Shown: in pieces, positions 60,766-64,000 of the stretch
Layout of the letters: each line of letters begins with the position of its first letter
Numbering within the stretch: the first letter of the stretch is position 1
Source: Croceivirga thetidis
GTDB taxonomy: Bacteria; Bacteroidota; Bacteroidia; Flavobacteriales; Flavobacteriaceae
Assembly (NCBI RefSeq): GCF_012272815.1
Contig: NZ_JAAWWL010000002.1
Location: forward strand, 898,280-962,279
Length of the DNA stretch: 64,000 nucleotides
Reading direction: 5' to 3'
The notes under the pieces: generated by a model
The model's database searches: none
Told to the model about the DNA's origin: nothing
Seen by the model: only the letters and a program-made list of their open reading frames with translations
Program-made: the position numbers and the translations under genes

Positions 60766-61877
60766 CAGAAATTAATTTTTCGGTCTCTTGCTGCGACCTT
60801 CCAACTACTTGAAATTCTTCCATCCTCAACCACATGAACGTTGGGATATTTAGCCACAGTCGGACATATATGCATTGGTATCGCATAGAATAGGTCTCCT
60901 ATTTCATAATTCTCTGGATTACTGACTGAAAGCACAAAATGCTCCTCACTCTGCCCTAATTGCTCAAAATCATCTGAGTTTAAAAATTTGACCCGAGGAA
61001 ATGGCATTTCAGAAGCCAAAGACTTGTGCCCCAAATCCAAACAGAACTGTTCCGATTGAGGCTTACTTATCAATCGGGTTACCAGCACCGCAGCATGTTG
61101 AAAGTTCATTTCGGGGAATTTGGAACCATACCCTTCGTCCCATAGTAGCGTCGTACCCGGAGATAACACAATATCATCTCTGTGGGCATGGGCTGGAAAA
61201 GTTGGTGAGCCACCAACTATGATTGATTCGACTTTATATCCATCGGCTTCAAGGGTATCGCGCATTTCCAATACGGGCTGCAGCGCTTCTGCACAGGCTT
61301 TTTTGCGTTCTTCAAAATCTTGAATCCGTAGGTGACCATCATACACATGAAATCCTCTTGCCACTAAATATTCATTCCCAGAAATCGATTTAAACAATTC
61401 AAGTACCGCAACACTTGGTGCGATGCCCGTGCGGTTCATACCATTGTTAATATCGATAAAGGCCCCTACACTTTGTTTCCGCTCTAAAGCCATTGCTTCA
61501 ATGCGGTTGGCGATGCCAAGATTATCAACTAAACAGGCAAACATAGCATTCGGAAAGTTTGCCGCAACCTCAAAAAATCGTTTGATTTCTGGCCCAACGG
61601 GCTGCATCGCCAAAAGAATATCTTTGGCACCAGTGGAGGCCAGCAATTCCATTTCGGCAATGGTGGCACATTTAAATTTGTTGATGCCATGCTTTTGTTG
61701 CATTTGAATGACCTCGGCCATCTTATACGTCTTAATATGCGGCCTAAGTTTCTCTGCTGAACCTGCAATACGCAACATTTCTCTAATGTTGTGTTCAATA
61801 CGGTCAGGATATAATAGTAACGAGGGAGTAGTTAGCGCCTCAATATTTTGAACCGTAAACCAATTGGAATCACTCAT
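60765..61877 (-). CDS. PLP-dependent D-threonine aldolase / D-serine dehydratase family
   Basis: 370 residues of the alanine-racemase-like type III fold. The PLP lysine is in LRPHIKTYKMAEV. Barrel strands follow, then the C-terminal domain with DLGHKSLASE and PMHICPTVAKYP. The H-x-C pair in PMHIC matches the zinc site of eukaryotic-type D-serine dehydratase and D-threonine aldolase. It should split D-threonine-like beta-hydroxy-D-amino acids or deaminate D-serine to pyruvate. One-base overlaps with both neighbours tie it to RidA and M19. Confidence 0.9.
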   Translation of the reverse strand: MSDSNWFTVQNIEALTTPSLLLYPDRIEHNIREMLRIAGSAEKLRPHIKTYKMAEVIQMQQKHGINKFKCATIAEMELLASTGAKDILLAMQPVGPEIKRFFEVAANFPNAMFACLVDNLGIANRIEAMALERKQSVGAFIDINNGMNRTGIAPSVAVLELFKSISGNEYLVARGFHVYDGHLRIQDFEERKKACAEALQPVLEMRDTLEADGYKVESIIVGGSPTFPAHAHRDDIVLSPGTTLLWDEGYGSKFPEMNFQHAAVLVTRLISKPQSEQFCLDLGHKSLASEMPFPRVKFLNSDDFEQLGQSEEHFVLSVSNPENYEIGDLFYAIPMHICPTVAKYPNVHVVEDGRISSSWKVAARDRKINF

Positions 61878-62341
61878 TATTCGTAAAGTTCAAAATGTGC
61901 TTCAATTTCAACTAGAATATTACTGGGAAGCATCATACCAACGGCACTTCGTACACCTATCCCGTTTTCCTTTCCGAAAACGTCGGCCATTAATTCACTA
62001 AAACCATTGATGACATACGGATGTTCTTTAAAATCAGGGGTGCAGTTGACCATTCCCAATACCTTCACCACACGCTTGATACGGTCTAAATCACCAAAGT
62101 GTTCTTGAATTGTGGAGAGCATCGTTAAACCAACCTGTCGTGCCCCTTCTTTTCCTTTATCCTTATCCGCATCGTCCCCAACACGTCCGGTCATTAGGCT
62201 TCCATCTACATTAACAGGGCCTTGCCCTGAAACATACAAGAATTTATCCACCACTAAGACAGGTCTGTATACGCCTGCAGGCGGTGGAGCTGGAGGTAAC
62301 TCTAGCCCAAGGGCGGTAATTCGTTCTTTGATTGAATTCAT
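61877..62341 (-). CDS. ridA: RidA family enamine/imine deaminase
   Basis: 154 residues from ATG 62341; the open frame runs back into gntP but the longer N-terminus lacks a domain. The RidA/YjgF fold has FLYVSGQGPVNVDGSLMTG, VKVLGMVNCTPDFKEHP, the catalytic Arg in GVRSAVGMMLPSN and the C-terminal Glu in VEIEAHF. RidA removes 2-aminoacrylate, the reactive intermediate of serine dehydratases, which fits its place before the D-TA/D-serine dehydratase gene. It starts 2 nt after gntP. Confidence 0.93.
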   Translation of the reverse strand: MNSIKERITALGLELPPAPPPAGVYRPVLVVDKFLYVSGQGPVNVDGSLMTGRVGDDADKDKGKEGARQVGLTMLSTIQEHFGDLDRIKRVVKVLGMVNCTPDFKEHPYVINGFSELMADVFGKENGIGVRSAVGMMLPSNILVEIEAHFELYE

Positions 62342-62343
62342 GA

Positions 62344-63657
62344 TTAGATAAATTGATTTAATACTAGCGTTCCTAAAAGTCCCATGATACCTACTAAGGT
62401 TTCCATCACCGTCCAAGTTCTAAGGGTTTGTTTCACTGAAAGGTTGAAATACTCCTTAAACAACCAAAACCCGGAATCATTCACATGGGAAAGCATTAAA
62501 CTACCTGAACCAATGGCCAACACCAACAATTCAGCACTAACCCCAGCTGTTGAGGCCAATGGCAAAACGATACCTGCAGCGGTCAAACCGGCGACAGTAG
62601 CGGAACCCACACAAACCCGAATGGCTGTGGCAATCAACCAAGCCAAGATAATTGGGGAAAAATTAGAGTTTTCCAATAAGCCAGCGATATAATCGCTTAC
62701 TCCACTATCGATTAAAATCTGTTTTAGTGCGCCGGCACCACCAATAACCAATAGAATCATGGTGATTCCAACAACGCCTTCAACAACGGTATCCATAACT
62801 TCTTTCATCTTTTTACCTTGGCGAAGACCCAAAGTGTAAATGGCCAAAAGCACGGCCAACAGCATGGCCATCACTGGATTCCCCAGAAAAACTAAAACTG
62901 TTCGCAAGGTTCCTTCTTCAAGAAACTGCTCTGCTGCAATAGCAATAAAAATTAAGATAATGGGAAACAATGCGGTAAAAAGACTAATGCCCGTTTTAGG
63001 CATTTCATGGTCTTCCAATACCTGCGGATTGTAAAATTTAGCCAAGGGCTTGGCCTCTATGTTTTTTAAGGTTCGTGCAAATAATGGTCCACCAACTATA
63101 ATGGCAGGTATGGCCACTATCAAGCCATAAAGTAAGGTCTTCCCAAAATCGGCTTCAAACATAGTTGCGATTGCTGTTGGCGCAGGATGCGGTGGCAAAT
63201 AGCCATGGGTAACCGAAAGTGAAGTCAACATCGGAAGGCCCACGTACAAAAGGGGTAATCTCGTGGTTGCGGCAACCGTAAATACCAAGGGCACCAAGAT
63301 TACAAAACCGACCGAATAAAACATTGGGATTCCCACAATGAATCCGGTCAAAACCACGGCCCATTGCACGTATTTGATTCCAAAGGTGTCCACCAGTTTT
63401 GTGGTTATCCGTTGCGCTGCGCCGCTATCGGCAACGAGTTTGCCCAGCATTGCTCCAAGACCGAGGATGAGCACTAAAAAACCAAGTGTGCTTCCTATTC
63501 CCTTTTGTATGGAAGCAACAATGGCAAGGGGCTCCATGCCTTGTAATAATCCAACAAATAGACAAACGATGATAAAAGATAAAAAAGAGTTGAGCTTTAA
63601 ACCGGCAATCAGGGCGAATAACAACAAGATTCCAGCAATAACAATTAGTAAGGTCAT
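62344..63657 (-). CDS. GntP family permease (gluconate / D-serine type)
   Basis: 437 residues with 12-14 TM helices. Motifs include LKLNSFLSFIIVCLFVGLLQGM (key part LNSFLSFIIV), GLGAMLGKLVADSGAA, GIPMFYSVGFVILVPLV and the signature VTHGYLPPHPAPTAIA. The last is found in all GntP/DsdX/IdnT proton symporters. Downstream genes for a D-serine/D-threonine enzyme and RidA make a DsdX-like role (D-serine or related D-hydroxy acid) more likely than gluconate. It is the first gene of the operon. Confidence 0.92.
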   Translation of the reverse strand: MTLLIVIAGILLLFALIAGLKLNSFLSFIIVCLFVGLLQGMEPLAIVASIQKGIGSTLGFLVLILGLGAMLGKLVADSGAAQRITTKLVDTFGIKYVQWAVVLTGFIVGIPMFYSVGFVILVPLVFTVAATTRLPLLYVGLPMLTSLSVTHGYLPPHPAPTAIATMFEADFGKTLLYGLIVAIPAIIVGGPLFARTLKNIEAKPLAKFYNPQVLEDHEMPKTGISLFTALFPIILIFIAIAAEQFLEEGTLRTVLVFLGNPVMAMLLAVLLAIYTLGLRQGKKMKEVMDTVVEGVVGITMILLVIGGAGALKQILIDSGVSDYIAGLLENSNFSPIILAWLIATAIRVCVGSATVAGLTAAGIVLPLASTAGVSAELLVLAIGSGSLMLSHVNDSGFWLFKEYFNLSVKQTLRTWTVMETLVGIMGLLGTLVLNQFI

Positions 63658-63755
63658 AAATTGGTTGAGTTTGTGCTAAAAGTAACGATTTTAAAACTTT
63701 GGAAAATTGTTGTTTTCCTTATCTTTCGAAGCCTAAGCGAATACCTTTTAAGACT

Positions 63756-64000
63756 ATGAAAAAGTTCTACGATTTTAAAAATTTCAAAGGTGATTTAACC
63801 GGCGGTTTGGTCGCCGGGGTGATTGCACTTCCGTTGGCTTTGGCTTTCGGGGTTCAATCCGGAATGGGTGCTGCAGCTGGGCTCTATGGCGCAATTGCAG
63901 TGGGTATTTTTGCTGCGCTTTTCGGCGGCACGGAAACCCAAGCAAGTGGACCCACGGGCCCAATGACTGTCGTTTCAGCAGCATTGGTTGCTGGGGCAAT
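63756..64000 (+). CDS. SulP family inorganic anion transporter (partial)
   Basis: The first 81 residues of a gene that runs off the right edge. It starts MKKFYDFKNFKGDLTGGLV; then AGVIALPLALAFGVQSGMGA, GLYGAIAVGIFAALFGG and the signature TQASGPTGPMTVV follow. SulP proteins exchange sulfate, bicarbonate or other anions. The C-terminal STAS domain is not visible. It is divergent from the GntP operon across about 98 bp. Confidence 0.9.
   Translation, partial: MKKFYDFKNFKGDLTGGLVAGVIALPLALAFGVQSGMGAAAGLYGAIAVGIFAALFGGTETQASGPTGPMTVVSAALVAGA

Noticed and set aside
63784-63999. Minus-strand open frame (71 codons, Pro/Arg-rich)
   Set aside because: It is the antisense of the real SulP transporter start at 63756 on the plus strand, which has clear family motifs.
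1-64000. CRISPR array, prophage, IS element, tRNA or rRNA
   Set aside because: Reading the gaps on both strands gave no regularly spaced repeats, no transposase or phage structural genes, and no T-loop-like GTTCRANYC flanked by acceptor stems.

Overview
The window is chromosomal DNA of a member of the Flavobacteriaceae (Bacteroidota), probably marine or free-living. The evidence is the gene content: DUF4252, DUF4199, DUF6515 and DUF6263-like proteins, a GlmU-family protein of the Bacteroidota type, a TonB receptor, many lipoproteins, and a CarB of about 950 residues. Promoters also fit, with -7 boxes of the form TAnnTTTG (ideally TTG-N19-TAnnTTTG, as before rpmH and rpmE2), and clear Shine-Dalgarno sequences are absent. 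Coding density is high and strands alternate often. I found no rRNA, tRNA, CRISPR array, integrase or transposase.

Layout. 1-7.2 kb: tail of a DEAD-box helicase, a secreted carboxypeptidase-regulatory-like protein, a GH13 amylase lipoprotein, a VOC protein, an SRPBCC protein, TrmH, a cysteine-free sirtuin and PurB. 7.2-12.5 kb: MscS, then an ECF sigma / anti-sigma / three-DUF4252 operon with a candidate autoregulatory promoter, then an S41 protease. 12.5-17.6 kb: a vitamin B12 uptake locus in which a cobalamin riboswitch and the BtuB-like receptor point left and btuF-btuC-btuD point right. 17.7-25.9 kb: RmuC, a thioesterase, an HxlR regulator, the oxidative pentose phosphate genes (pgl-zwf facing gnd) and a TfoX-domain protein. 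26.0-30.2 kb: an AT-rich accessory stretch with a secreted B-lectin protein, a GIY-YIG protein and three unrecognised genes lying 10 bp behind carB. These are a 4-TM protein, a small 1-TM protein and a 771-residue protein, and they are the best candidate here for an undescribed system.

30.2-38.5 kb: carB, rpmH, DUF6263-like and TPR proteins, a lytic transglycosylase, a hydrolase, a small acetyltransferase and MtaB, which carries an in-frame palindromic repeat. 38.5-42.6 kb: a MarR-GH3-DUF3500 operon with an operator-like inverted repeat over its promoter. 42.7-51.7 kb: a TPR histidine kinase, a GlmU-family protein, L31 type B, DUF4199, a glycosyltransferase, a phosphohexomutase and an MsbA-like ABC exporter. 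51.9-54.6 kb: a second ECF sigma / anti-sigma / Spy-like module followed by small secreted proteins. 54.6-64 kb: a YCF48-like lipoprotein, an RsmB-type methyltransferase, an M20 amidohydrolase, a tight operon of GntP permease, RidA, D-threonine aldolase/D-serine dehydratase and M19 dipeptidase, and the start of a SulP transporter.

Several neighbourhoods form working units. The B12 locus joins an outer-membrane receptor to an inner-membrane ABC importer. pgl-zwf/gnd covers the whole oxidative pentose phosphate branch. The GntP-RidA-D-TA-M19 operon reads as uptake and breakdown of D-hydroxy-amino acids or peptides containing them. The two ECF modules look like separate envelope-stress circuits. 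Start codons were moved from the longest open frame wherever that began at an upstream TTG or GTG and a better ATG lay inside; exceptions are noted.
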